Source: Dyadobacter sp. LHD-138
GTDB lineage: Bacteria > Bacteroidota > Bacteroidia > Cytophagales > Spirosomataceae
Direction: 5' to 3'
Assembly (NCBI RefSeq): GCF_030929615.1
Contig: NZ_JAVFVU010000021.1
Location: forward strand, 112,822 to 176,821
DNA length: 64,000 bases
The position numbers and the translations under genes are program-made. How positions within the stretch are numbered: position 1 is the stretch's first letter; each line of letters starts with the position of its first letter. Under the pieces are notes generated by a model that was not told where the DNA came from, did no database searches, and saw nothing but the letters and a program-made list of their open reading frames with translations. Positions 1 to 9,480 of this stretch are shown piece by piece.

Positions 1-984
1 GCAATGGTGAACGACTACAAAAACCACCCTGCGCTTGCCGGATATTACATCACCGACGAACCCGATTCGGCCCGGTTGCAATCAGCCGTAGAAACGATGC
101 TGAAGGTCAAAAAACTGGATCCGGCAAAGGATGCGTACATCAACCACCTACCCGACTGGGCAGTGAATAACTATGAAAACGATTTCCTGAAACGTTACAT
201 TGAATATGCCGGAAAGGAAAATCTGAACTATCTCGCCTACGACAATTATCCGTACAAAAGGAAACAAAAACTCGAAAAAACTTATTTCAATAACCTCGAA
301 ATAATCCGCAGGACGGGTCTGAAATACGGAATTAAAACCTCCTCCTGTCTGCAATCTTTTGGCATGTATTTCAGCGGGGTGGAAGAGCTTCGTAAACCCA
401 ACCCGGATGAGATGCGGATGAATGTATTTTCAAATCTTGCCTATGGTGTCAAAAACCCGGTTTGGTTCCCCTATTGGTCCACCCTCCACCATGGCCCGAC
501 CATCACCTTTTCAACTTCGATTGTGGATTCGACAGGTGGTAAAACAGATCTGTATGAATCTTTCAGAACGCTCAACGGGCAGATGAAACAGCTTGGAAAA
601 ACACTTATTCATTTGGACGCACAGGAAGTTTACCATACCGGCGACAGCCTCTGGATCGGTACAAAACTTCCGCCTGTAAACTTCCCCGCACAAATTGCTG
701 ACAAAAAAACAGAGGCGATCATCAGTCGTTTTACCGACAAAAACTCTGGCCAGATGTATCTTATGATTGTGAACCGATCATTCAAAAAGCCAAGCCAAAT
801 CATTGTAACGTTTGATGATTCGATTAAGAAATTAAAAGAAATTTCCAAAGAATCGGGCAAGCCCGTCAAATCTCGCTTTGACAGCAAAAAGCATACGATT
901 ACAGAAAATTTCCTACCCGGAGAGGGAAGGCTTTACGCCGTCTCAAAGTTATCAATTTCATATCATTCTGACACACCAAATTAG
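1..984 (+). CDS. Barrel-type glycoside-hydrolase-like protein, 5' end outside the window
   Basis: The frame is open to the left edge, so this is the C-terminal 327 residues or so of a longer protein. It aligns almost residue for residue with the gene at 993-2249 from that protein's residue 106 onward, so about 105 N-terminal residues lie upstream. A TDEPD motif near the visible start (repeated in the paralogue) looks like a (beta/alpha)8-barrel active-site strand with an acidic residue; a C-terminal beta-sandwich-like tail follows. The exact family is not recognised; a secreted glycoside hydrolase acting with the DUF4838 genes downstream is inference. Only 8 bases separate its stop from the next start, which suggests one operon. 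Confidence 0.75.
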   Translation, partial: AMVNDYKNHPALAGYYITDEPDSARLQSAVETMLKVKKLDPAKDAYINHLPDWAVNNYENDFLKRYIEYAGKENLNYLAYDNYPYKRKQKLEKTYFNNLEIIRRTGLKYGIKTSSCLQSFGMYFSGVEELRKPNPDEMRMNVFSNLAYGVKNPVWFPYWSTLHHGPTITFSTSIVDSTGGKTDLYESFRTLNGQMKQLGKTLIHLDAQEVYHTGDSLWIGTKLPPVNFPAQIADKKTEAIISRFTDKNSGQMYLMIVNRSFKKPSQIIVTFDDSIKKLKEISKESGKPVKSRFDSKKHTITENFLPGEGRLYAVSKLSISYHSDTPN

Positions 985-992
985 ACAAGAAA

Positions 993-2249
993 ATGACATT
1001 CAAAAAGAATACAATTGCCTGGATTTCCACTGCGATGATCCTTTCCGGCCTGGCAGTGAAGGCGCAGAATCCAAAGGACAAATTTCTGATCAGTATCTAC
1101 GGCCCGCCTCCCGCCAAGCTGCTGAACGATGAACAATATAAAGTCATCAAAGATGCGCAGGTGGATATCATCCTGAATATCGGGCCGGGTGTTGATCACA
1201 ATAAGGAAGGAAATCTGAAGACACTGGATATGGCAAAAAAATATGGCCTGACGGTCTATACTTTCGATAGCCGCATAAACCAGGGCGATGACAAAATCCG
1301 GGAAATGGTGAACGATTTCAAAAATCACCCTGCGCTTGGCGGTTACTACATCACGGATGAACCAGATTCTGCACGGTTGCAGTCCGCCATTGAATTGCAG
1401 AAAAAAGTAAAAGCGCTCGACCCGTCGAAAGATTCGTACATCAACCATCTGCCGGATTGGGCGGTTAATAATTATGAGAATGGTTTTTTGAAACGATACA
1501 TAGAGGGCTCGGGCAAGGAAAATCTCAACTATCTCGCTTATGACAATTATCCTTACAAACGAAATCAAAAACTCGAAAAAACCTATTTCAATAACCTTGA
1601 AATTATCCGCCGTGTGGGATTGAAATATGGAATCAAAACATCATCCTGCCTGCAATCCTTTGGAATGGCCTTCAACGGAATCGAAGAGCTGAGGCGCCCC
1701 AATACAGACGAAATCCGGATGAATGTGTATTCAAATCTGGCATACGGCGTCAAAAACCCGGTTTGGTATACCTACTACACGCAGGATAACCTGACTACCA
1801 AAGTGACCATGATGCAGAGCGTGATTGATTCGGTGGGCATGAAAACGAACATGTATGAGCCATTCCGTCAGATGAACCTGGAGATGAAACAGCTGGGAAA
1901 AACACTCATTAATCTGGATGCGCAGGAAGTTTACCACACCGGCGACAGTCTATGGATAGGAACCTCCCACCCGCCCGTCGATTTTGCCTGGAAAATTCAG
2001 GACCCGAAAGCGGACGTTATTTTCAGCCGGTTGACCGACAAATCTACCGGAAAAGAATATCTCATGATCGTGAACAAATCCTTCAAATTGCCAAAAACAT
2101 TCACATTTCAGGCAAATGAATCGGTAAAAAAAATGAAAGAAATTTCCAAGGTAAACGGCAAGCCGTCCAGATCAGATTTTGACAGAAAAAAAAGGACGAT
2201 CACCACCTCGTTTTTGCCGGGAGAAGGAAAACTGTTTGCGTTAAATTAA
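993..2249 (+). CDS. Secreted barrel-type glycoside-hydrolase-like protein (tandem paralogue)
   Basis: A 418-residue protein with a Sec signal peptide (residues 1-24, ending AVKAQ). It is a full-length paralogue of the gene truncated at the left edge. The body has alternating hydrophobic strands and helices of a TIM barrel, with GGYYITDEPD near residue 110 as the likely acidic active-site motif and a conserved AYDNYPY segment near 178. The last 100 residues look like a beta-sandwich. It was not matched to a numbered GH family. Tandem duplication at the head of a cluster with DUF4838 proteins and a divergent SusCD operon supports a role in glycan breakdown in the periplasm or at the surface. 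Confidence 0.75.
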   Translation: MTFKKNTIAWISTAMILSGLAVKAQNPKDKFLISIYGPPPAKLLNDEQYKVIKDAQVDIILNIGPGVDHNKEGNLKTLDMAKKYGLTVYTFDSRINQGDDKIREMVNDFKNHPALGGYYITDEPDSARLQSAIELQKKVKALDPSKDSYINHLPDWAVNNYENGFLKRYIEGSGKENLNYLAYDNYPYKRNQKLEKTYFNNLEIIRRVGLKYGIKTSSCLQSFGMAFNGIEELRRPNTDEIRMNVYSNLAYGVKNPVWYTYYTQDNLTTKVTMMQSVIDSVGMKTNMYEPFRQMNLEMKQLGKTLINLDAQEVYHTGDSLWIGTSHPPVDFAWKIQDPKADVIFSRLTDKSTGKEYLMIVNKSFKLPKTFTFQANESVKKMKEISKVNGKPSRSDFDRKKRTITTSFLPGEGKLFALN

Positions 2250-2331
2250 GCCGTTGAAATGACCTGGCTCAGGTCAGTAAAACCACAGTCCTATTTTATT
2301 TATTACAAAAAAAACCTAAATCTGACCGCAA

Positions 2332-4602
2332 ATGAAGTGTTTTTTTAATACCTCAGTAATTTACCGTGGTGCCTGCTTTCTGTTTTTGTTCGCAGCAGCA
2401 GCCGTTCTTTTTGGCTGTTCTTCCGGAAATGAACTGGTTTCCAACGGAAAAAGTGACTATAAGATTTTTGTTTCAAATTTGGCCACGGTACCTGAAAAAA
2501 GTGCCGCCATTGAGCTGCAAAAATATGTACAGGAAATTACCGGCTGCAAATTGGAAATAACCAATAAAAAGGAAACCGATGATGCCAAACTCGTTTTCAT
2601 AGGATTCAGAGAAGCGCCGGAAAGGCTGCTTGAAAAACTGGATACCGCGGCGTTTGGTAACGAAGAATTCATCATTCGTTCGGACGGGAAAAATTTGCTG
2701 ATCGCCGGCGGGAACTCACGAGGGACGGTTTATGGCGTTTCCGCTTACCTTACAGATTACCTGGCGTGCCGTTGGTACACACGGGAAGTCATCAAAATTC
2801 CAAAGCAGGCTACCATCAAACTTACTGAAATCGAAGACCGTCAAAAACCCGGCTTTGAATACCGCGAGCCCTACTATCACGAAGCCTACAACACCGAATG
2901 GGCTTTACATAATAAAACCAACAGTCGCGCCATCCCCGATTCGCTCGGAGGCGCGTACATTACTTATCCATTCGTTCACACGTTCGAGCTGCTCGTTCCA
3001 CCAGCTAAGTATTTTGCCACACATCCTGAGTATTTTTCAGAAATCGGCGGACAACGGAAGGCAATCCGTTCGCAATTGTGTCTTACGAATAAGGATGTCG
3101 TAAAAATTGCTACCGCGACCGTTTTTGAATGGATAAAAAACAACCCAAAGGCCAATGTCTTCTCTGTTGACCAGAACGATTTTGGAGGAAATTGTGAGTG
3201 TGTCCATTGTAAAAAACTAGACGATGCAGAAGGCAGCCCATCGGGTTCTCTGATAAATTTTGTGAATCAGATTGCGGATACGGTTGGCAAGGTTTATCCC
3301 GAAATAAAATTGCAGACGCTGGCTTACAGCTACACCGAAGTGCCTCCGAAAACGATACGCCCTGCTGATAATGTAACCATACGGCTTTGCCATTATGATT
3401 ATTGCTCTGCCCATCCCCTGGGACAATGCGATAACCACAAACCTTATATCGAGCGCCTGGAACAATGGAAAAAGATAGCCAAACGTATCACGATCTGGGA
3501 TTATTACACGCAGTTTGCCAGCTATTTGATGCCCTATCCGAATTTTGAAACGATGAAAAATGATGTGAAATTTTATGCGGATCATGGTGTGATCGGACTG
3601 TTTGCGCAGGGCAATAATGTTCCGAATGATGGACATGGAGAATTTACGGAACTCCGGGCCTGGGTGTTTGCCCAATTGATGTGGAATCCTGAAAAAGACG
3701 GACAGGCGCTCGTCGATGAATTTGTGACCAATGTCTATGGCGATGCGGCCGGTTATATGAGCCAGTACATCAGCTTGCTGCACGAACAGGTAAAACCGAA
3801 AAGTGCGTATTTCAGCATATGGACAAACCCGGAAGACACCAACTACCTGAACCTTAAAACAATACAAAAAGCAGACAGCCTGTTTGCCCTTGCTAAAAAC
3901 GTAGCAAAAAACGATACGGCACTGTTCAAACGTGTGGAGCGCGCATACCTTCCTGTCATATTTACCAAACTGTATTTCAAATCGATCGGGGGAACTGCCT
4001 ATGTTGGTCATAACCTGGATGCAATTGTGCAGGATTACAAGCGCATTATTGCCGAAAATGGCATTGCCACCATGGCCGAAGTTTCGGAAGTGGGAAGCAT
4101 TCCGAAATTCCTGGAAAGAGTCGAATCGTCGGACCGGTTCATAAACGACTGGTGGCTGGCAGGACCGTTTGAAAGTCCGGAAAGAAAAGGATTTACGACA
4201 GTATATGGTCCGGAAAACGGTTTTGACTCCACAAAAACCTATTCCGGTGCTGGTGGTGAAATGGTGAAATGGAGCCACCACGCAGATCACACATCCGGTT
4301 ATATTGATTTTGTAAAACTGTTTGGTCAGAAAAAAAACGTTGTTTCCTATGCCTACCGGAAGTTGCATTTCGATCAGGCGAAAACCGTACAATTTGGCGT
4401 AGGCAGTAATGATGGCGTACGTGTGTGGCTGAATGGGAAACTGGTACTTGACCGTCCTGTATCCCGTAAAGCAGTTCCAAATGAGGATCTGATCAATGTG
4501 CCGGTAAGGGCAGGTGACAACGATCTGCTGGTGAAAGTGGATCAGCTTGGCAACAAATGGGGTTTTTACTTTACTGAAAGACAGCCGCAAAAGACCCGAT
4601 AA
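2332..4602 (+). CDS. DUF4838 domain lipoprotein, paralogue 1
   Basis: A 756-residue predicted lipoprotein: signal peptide with lipobox LFGC, lipidated Cys29 followed by SSGNE. Residues about 40-150 resemble the alpha-glucuronidase N-terminal domain (AIELQKYVQEITGCKL, then GGNSRGTVYGV). The centre (about 200-530) is the DUF4838 barrel with a CxxC-like pair (CECVHCKK) and a conserved HYDYCSAH motif. Residues about 620-756 form a sugar-binding-like beta-sandwich ending in GNKWGFYFTE. DUF4838 proteins are common in Bacteroidota glycan loci and are thought to be glycoside hydrolases, but the substrate here is unknown. It is followed after 2 bases by paralogue 2, so the two are surely cotranscribed. 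Confidence 0.85.
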   Translation: MKCFFNTSVIYRGACFLFLFAAAAVLFGCSSGNELVSNGKSDYKIFVSNLATVPEKSAAIELQKYVQEITGCKLEITNKKETDDAKLVFIGFREAPERLLEKLDTAAFGNEEFIIRSDGKNLLIAGGNSRGTVYGVSAYLTDYLACRWYTREVIKIPKQATIKLTEIEDRQKPGFEYREPYYHEAYNTEWALHNKTNSRAIPDSLGGAYITYPFVHTFELLVPPAKYFATHPEYFSEIGGQRKAIRSQLCLTNKDVVKIATATVFEWIKNNPKANVFSVDQNDFGGNCECVHCKKLDDAEGSPSGSLINFVNQIADTVGKVYPEIKLQTLAYSYTEVPPKTIRPADNVTIRLCHYDYCSAHPLGQCDNHKPYIERLEQWKKIAKRITIWDYYTQFASYLMPYPNFETMKNDVKFYADHGVIGLFAQGNNVPNDGHGEFTELRAWVFAQLMWNPEKDGQALVDEFVTNVYGDAAGYMSQYISLLHEQVKPKSAYFSIWTNPEDTNYLNLKTIQKADSLFALAKNVAKNDTALFKRVERAYLPVIFTKLYFKSIGGTAYVGHNLDAIVQDYKRIIAENGIATMAEVSEVGSIPKFLERVESSDRFINDWWLAGPFESPERKGFTTVYGPENGFDSTKTYSGAGGEMVKWSHHADHTSGYIDFVKLFGQKKNVVSYAYRKLHFDQAKTVQFGVGSNDGVRVWLNGKLVLDRPVSRKAVPNEDLINVPVRAGDNDLLVKVDQLGNKWGFYFTERQPQKTR

Positions 4603-4604
4603 TC

Positions 4605-6845
4605 ATGAGACTCCTTTTAATTGTTTGCTATGCAATCAGTATTGCTTTTGCCACTGCCAATTCCAAAAACGAATTGATAGCAGGAGGCAAAAGCGAATAC
4701 AAAATATTTGTATCCCGGAATGCTTCCAAACCTGAGCATCACGCAGCACGTGAACTACAAAAATATTTGGACGAAATAAGTGGATGCAGGTTATCCATTA
4801 CAAATGATAAAGAACCCGGACAAAAACTGGTTTACATTGGTTTTAAGGAAGCGCCGCAATCGTTACTGAAAGGTCTCGATATAGCCGGCTTCGGGAAAGA
4901 AGAATTCATCATACGCGCTGACTCCGGGCGTTTGCTGATTGCCGGGGGCAATACCCGGGGAACGTTGTATGGTGTAATATCCTATCTCTCGGATCATCTT
5001 GGATGCAGGTGGTATACACGTGAAGTTGTGAAAATTCCTAAAAAGAAAACAGTGTTTCTAAGCCCGATTGACGATCGCCAGCAACCAAGGTTCGAGGCAA
5101 GAGAAATGGCTTACCGGGAAACGAACGATTTAAACTGGGTGACACATAACCGCTTGAATCATAGCCACAGTAAGTCTATTCCGGACTCATTGGGAGGCGG
5201 TTATGTGGTATATCCCTGGGTTCATACCGCTTTTGACCTTGTTTCCCCCGATGATTATTTCGAAAAACATCCTGAATACTTCGCGTTGATAGATGGCAAA
5301 CGCAGCAGGGCGAAAAATTTCGCTCAACTTTGCCTTACGAATCTGGAAGTCGTAAAGATCGCAACGGCAAAGGTTTTTGAATGGATAAAAACACATCCCG
5401 AAGCCGATGTCTACACCGTAGATCAGAATGACGGAGACGGGTACTGTCAATGTAAAAACTGCAAGGCGATTGATGACCGCGAAGAAAGCCATTCCGGCTC
5501 ACTGCTCCATTTTGTAAATCAGATCGCCGATACCGTAGCAAAGGTCTATCCCAGGGTGGAACTGCTCACCTTGGCGTACGCATATACCGAGATTCCTCCC
5601 AAAACAATACGCCCCGCCGACAATGTGACCATTCGTCTGTGTCATTACGATTATTGTTCGGCGCATGCACTGGGAACCTGTAATGATCACAAGCAATACA
5701 TTGAGCGGTTTTCTCAATGGTCCAAAATTGCTAAACGTGTCAGAATATGGGATTACTATACCAATTTTGAAAGGTATCTCCTGCCCTTCCCCAATTTTGA
5801 AGCGGTTAAGCACGATCTAAAATTCTACGCAGATCACAATGTGAAGGCTTTTTACGCGGAGGGAAGTAATGTTCCGGACAACGGAGGCGGAGAGTTTACG
5901 GAGCTCCGTGCCTGGGTGTTTTCGCAGCTCATGTGGAATCCTGAGCGCGACGGGCAAGCGTTGATCGATGAATTCGTTACCAACGTTTACAATAATGCCG
6001 CTCCTTACATCAGTCAATACATTAAAATGATGCATGATCAGGTAAAATCTGACAGTACTCATTTCAGCATTTGGGAAGATCCGGAAGACGTTAATTACCT
6101 CAATCTTCACACCATACGAAAAGCCGATAGCCTGTTCATGCGCGCCAGGGAAGTCGCTGTCAAGGACCCTGCCTTATTAAAACGCGTTGAAAGAGCCTAT
6201 TTGCCGGTGTTGTATACCCGCCTCTATTTTTACTCCACGGGAGGAACCGCCTTCCTGGAAAAAGAGCACGTACCGGCAGCACTCGCCCAATTTAAAAGGA
6301 TCTTGGCCGATAACCGGATCACAGGAATCGGTGTGGTAGAATTGAAACCAGGCAACCTATCCAATTTTATCAAAACCGTCGAATCTCCCGACAGGTTTAT
6401 TACAGACTGGTGGACGATTGGGCCTTTCGATAATACAGACCGAAAAGGTTATGCCGCAATTTATCCTCCCGAACAGCAATTTGACACGACACAGACTTAC
6501 AACGGAATGCAGGGTTCGAAGGTAAAATGGAACCATTACCGGGACAATTCCTCGGGTTATATTGATTTCAGGAAATTGTTTAATCCGAAAAAAAATGTCG
6601 TTTCCTATGCATTCCGAGGTCTTTCACTTCCGGCAGCCAAAACGATGAAATTTGGTGTAGGAAGTAATGATGGGGTTAAAGTATGGATTAACGGCAAACT
6701 CGTGCTCGACCGCATGTTGTTGCGTCCGGCCCTACCCAACGATGATGAGATCAGCGTTCCAATGAAAAAAGGCGACAACACGATACTGATAAAAGTAGAT
6801 CAAACTGGAAACAAGTGGGGCTTTTACTTTACCGAGAGAAACTAA
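4605..6845 (+). CDS. DUF4838 domain secreted protein, paralogue 2
   Basis: A 746-residue paralogue of the preceding gene with the same three-part layout: GH67-N-like domain (AARELQKYLDEISGCRL), DUF4838 core (CQCKNCKA, HYDYCSAH) and C-terminal beta-sandwich (VGSNDGVKVWINGKLV, GNKWGFYFTERN). Unlike its two neighbours, the signal peptide (MRLLLIVCYAISIAFATANS) has no lipobox cysteine at its end. It is therefore probably released to the periplasm or outside rather than lipid-anchored. Its start lies 2 bases after the stop of paralogue 1, implying translational coupling. Function is inferred only from family and context. Confidence 0.85.
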   Translation: MRLLLIVCYAISIAFATANSKNELIAGGKSEYKIFVSRNASKPEHHAARELQKYLDEISGCRLSITNDKEPGQKLVYIGFKEAPQSLLKGLDIAGFGKEEFIIRADSGRLLIAGGNTRGTLYGVISYLSDHLGCRWYTREVVKIPKKKTVFLSPIDDRQQPRFEAREMAYRETNDLNWVTHNRLNHSHSKSIPDSLGGGYVVYPWVHTAFDLVSPDDYFEKHPEYFALIDGKRSRAKNFAQLCLTNLEVVKIATAKVFEWIKTHPEADVYTVDQNDGDGYCQCKNCKAIDDREESHSGSLLHFVNQIADTVAKVYPRVELLTLAYAYTEIPPKTIRPADNVTIRLCHYDYCSAHALGTCNDHKQYIERFSQWSKIAKRVRIWDYYTNFERYLLPFPNFEAVKHDLKFYADHNVKAFYAEGSNVPDNGGGEFTELRAWVFSQLMWNPERDGQALIDEFVTNVYNNAAPYISQYIKMMHDQVKSDSTHFSIWEDPEDVNYLNLHTIRKADSLFMRAREVAVKDPALLKRVERAYLPVLYTRLYFYSTGGTAFLEKEHVPAALAQFKRILADNRITGIGVVELKPGNLSNFIKTVESPDRFITDWWTIGPFDNTDRKGYAAIYPPEQQFDTTQTYNGMQGSKVKWNHYRDNSSGYIDFRKLFNPKKNVVSYAFRGLSLPAAKTMKFGVGSNDGVKVWINGKLVLDRMLLRPALPNDDEISVPMKKGDNTILIKVDQTGNKWGFYFTERN

Positions 6846-6930
6846 ACGTACCTGTTGACATATTACCATTAAGGCGAAAAAAAGGAGGCCATTTCGGCTC
6901 AGTGCTCACCTTATCAACTTTATTTATCAA

Positions 6931-9173
6931 ATGATTAAGAAATATTTGTCCCTTTTAGGCATAGCAGTTTTACTTTTTTTCTGTGCCTGCTCGTCCCAAA
7001 CAGAACTGGTGTCCCATAGTAAAAGCGATTTTAAGATATTTATTTCAAAAAACGCAGCCAAGCCGGAGCAATATGCGGCGAGGGAACTCCAAAAATATCT
7101 TCAAAAGATCAGCGGATGTCTGCTTCCGATTGTTAACGAAAACAAGGCTGATGACAAAATGATATACATTGGCTTCCAAAACGCGCCGCATGCGTTGACG
7201 CATGATCTGAAACCGGCAGCGTTTGGTAAAGAGGAATACATTATCAGATCCGACGGAAAGAATTTACTCATCGCTGGCGGGGCGCCCCGGGGCACGCTGT
7301 ATGGCGTCCTTGGCTATCTGGGTGACATCTGGGATGCCGCTGGTATACGCGTGAAGTCGTGAAGATTCCCGAACAGAAAAGCATTGCGCTCGGCAAAATG
7401 GAAGACCGGCAAAAACCCGTAATGGAAGCCCGTCAGATATCTTACCGCGAAGCTTATGATGTAAATTGGTCATTGCACAATCGCATCAACAGTAATCTGA
7501 TGCCAGACTCGCTGGGATCAGGCAACATCGCGTACCCTTTCGTGCATACTTTTTATGCCCTGGTATCGCCTCAGAAATATGGAAAAACCCATCCTGAGTA
7601 TTTTAGTGAGGTGGATGGCAAACGGCTGATCAAGGAGACCAATACTGGGGGACAGCTCTGTCTGACCAATCCGGAAGTTGTCAAAATCGCGACCGCAACC
7701 GTTTTCGAGTGGATCAAAACGCATCCTGAGGCCAGCGTTTATACCGTTGACCAAAATGACGGAGAAGGCCATTGCGAGTGTACAAATTGTAAAAAAATCG
7801 ACGATCAGGAAGGCAGCTACTCGGGAACACTGATTCATTTCGTTAACCAGATTGCCGATTCGGTTGCGAAGGTTTACCCGGAAGTAAAATTGCAGACACT
7901 GGCATACGCGTATACCGAAATACCTCCAAAGAATATCCGTCCGGCCAAAAATGTTATCATCCGGCTCTGTCATTACGATTATTGTTCCGCCCATCCGCTG
8001 GGCCAGTGTGATAACCATAAAGTATATGTCGAACGGCTGGACCAGTGGAGCAAAATAGCCAGCCAGGTTACAATTTGGGACTACTACACCAATTTTGAAA
8101 GATATTTGCTGCCGTTTCCCAATTTCGAAACTTTAAAACATGATGTAAAATTCTATGCGGATCGGAAGGCAATCGGGCTTTTCCCGGAAGGGAATAACGT
8201 TTCCGACAACGGTGGTGGTGAATTTTCTGAGCTGCGTGCCTGGATATTTTCACAATTGCTTTGGAATCCGGAAAGGGACGCACAGGCTTTGATTGATGAA
8301 TTTGTCCAGAATGTTTATGGACCTGCCGCTCCTTATGTGAGCGAATACATTAAAATGATGCACGAGCAGGTGAAACCGAAAAGCGCCTATTTCAGCATCT
8401 GGACCGACCCGGAAGATGTGAATTATCTGGGATTAGAAACCATTCAAAAAGCAGATTCACTTTTCAGTATGGCGAAAGCGATTGCAAAAAAAGACACTGC
8501 GCTTTACAAAAGGGTCGAGCTCGCTTATCTGCCCGTACTGTACACACGACTGTACTTTTACGCGACCGGCGGTACCGCTTATCTGAGCAGGGAGCAAATG
8601 CCGGAGGCACTGGCCGCGTTCAAACGAATTCTGGCTGCCAACAGCATTACCAGTATGGGTGTGGTAGAGCTTGAACCCGGCAATATTCCAAATTTCATTA
8701 AAAGTGTGGAATCGTCCGACCGATTTATAAAAGACTGGTGGCTGACAGGACCTTTCGACAATGAAAACAGAAAAGGTTTTGATACCATTTACGCTCCGGA
8801 AAAAGGTTTTGACAGTACGGCGGTATTTACAGGCAAAAACAGCATTCAAACAAAATGGACAAGGTACAACAGCAATGAGTCGGGCTATATTGATCTTGCC
8901 AAAATGTTTAACCCGAAGAAAAATGTCGTGTCCTACGCGTACCGCAAATTTGAATCGCCTGTTGCCAGAAAGATGCAATTTGGTGTGGGAAGCAATGACG
9001 GTGTTAAAGTGTGGGTCAACGGGAAGCTGGAACTAAGCCGTCCGGTACTCAGAGCCGCAAAACCCAATGACGATGTAATCACCGTTGCTGTGAAAAAAGG
9101 AGCGAACACGATTCTGGTAAAAGTGGATCAACTGGGCAACAAATGGGGTTTTTATTTTACGGAAAGAAATTAG
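6931..9173 (+). pseudogene. DUF4838 domain lipoprotein, paralogue 3, broken by a one-base deletion
   Basis: Third tandem DUF4838 copy. Residues 1-20 are a lipoprotein signal (LLFFCAC, lipid Cys20). The frame is sound to about base 7326, then reads out of phase to a stop at 7360-7362; the correct frame resumes and runs to 9173. Comparison with paralogue 2 shows that one base is missing between 7326 and 7327: inserting a C restores GDHLGCRWYTREVVKIP, matching the paralogues. Everything else (CECTNCKK, HYDYCSAH, C-terminal GNKWGFYFTERN) is intact, so the lesion is recent or is a sequencing error. A start at 7359 giving a 604-residue protein without signal peptide would be an artefact of the frameshift. 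Confidence 0.85.
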
Positions 9174-9318
9174 AGAATAACCTTTGTAATGCTACATTTC
9201 TGGCCAAAACTCAATTTTAATATTGCTGATTAAGCACGTTTGACGAATCGTTTATGATTATCAGAGCGATGTAATCATTATCGAAATTGTCTAAAAACTC
9301 CATATTTAAGATTCCAAT

Positions 9319-9363
9319 TGTTGTAGGAATGATAAAATCCTTAGTTTTATCATTCCTGCAACA
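9319..9363. terminator. Long bidirectional hairpin between convergent operons
   Basis: Inverted repeat with 19-base arms (9319-9337 and 9345-9363), fully paired apart from one G-U wobble, and a 7-base loop. It lies between the DUF4838 operon (+) and the SusCD operon (-), where a shared terminator is expected. No long T run follows on either side. The rest of 9174-9480 holds no gene that I can see; a perfect 14-base palindrome sits at 9391-9404, of unknown meaning. Confidence 0.75.
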
Positions 9364-9480
9364 TTGACAATACTTAAAAAGGGCGTCGAGATTTACATGT
9401 AAATACCCGAGGACCGATTACTAACATTCAACTTTAATGGCCCTTTAAAAACGCCCTCATTTCATACTTGACTTTTATAA

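Noticed and set aside
3217..4590. A 457-codon open frame on the minus strand
   Set aside because: It lies wholly antisense to the well-conserved DUF4838 gene and has no recognisable domain; it is a by-product of codon use.
9375..9460. GGGCGT / ACGCCC pair resembling the hairpin by the right-edge insertion sequence
   Set aside because: Only six paired bases with a long gap; no transposase similarity nearby, so an insertion-sequence remnant cannot be supported.
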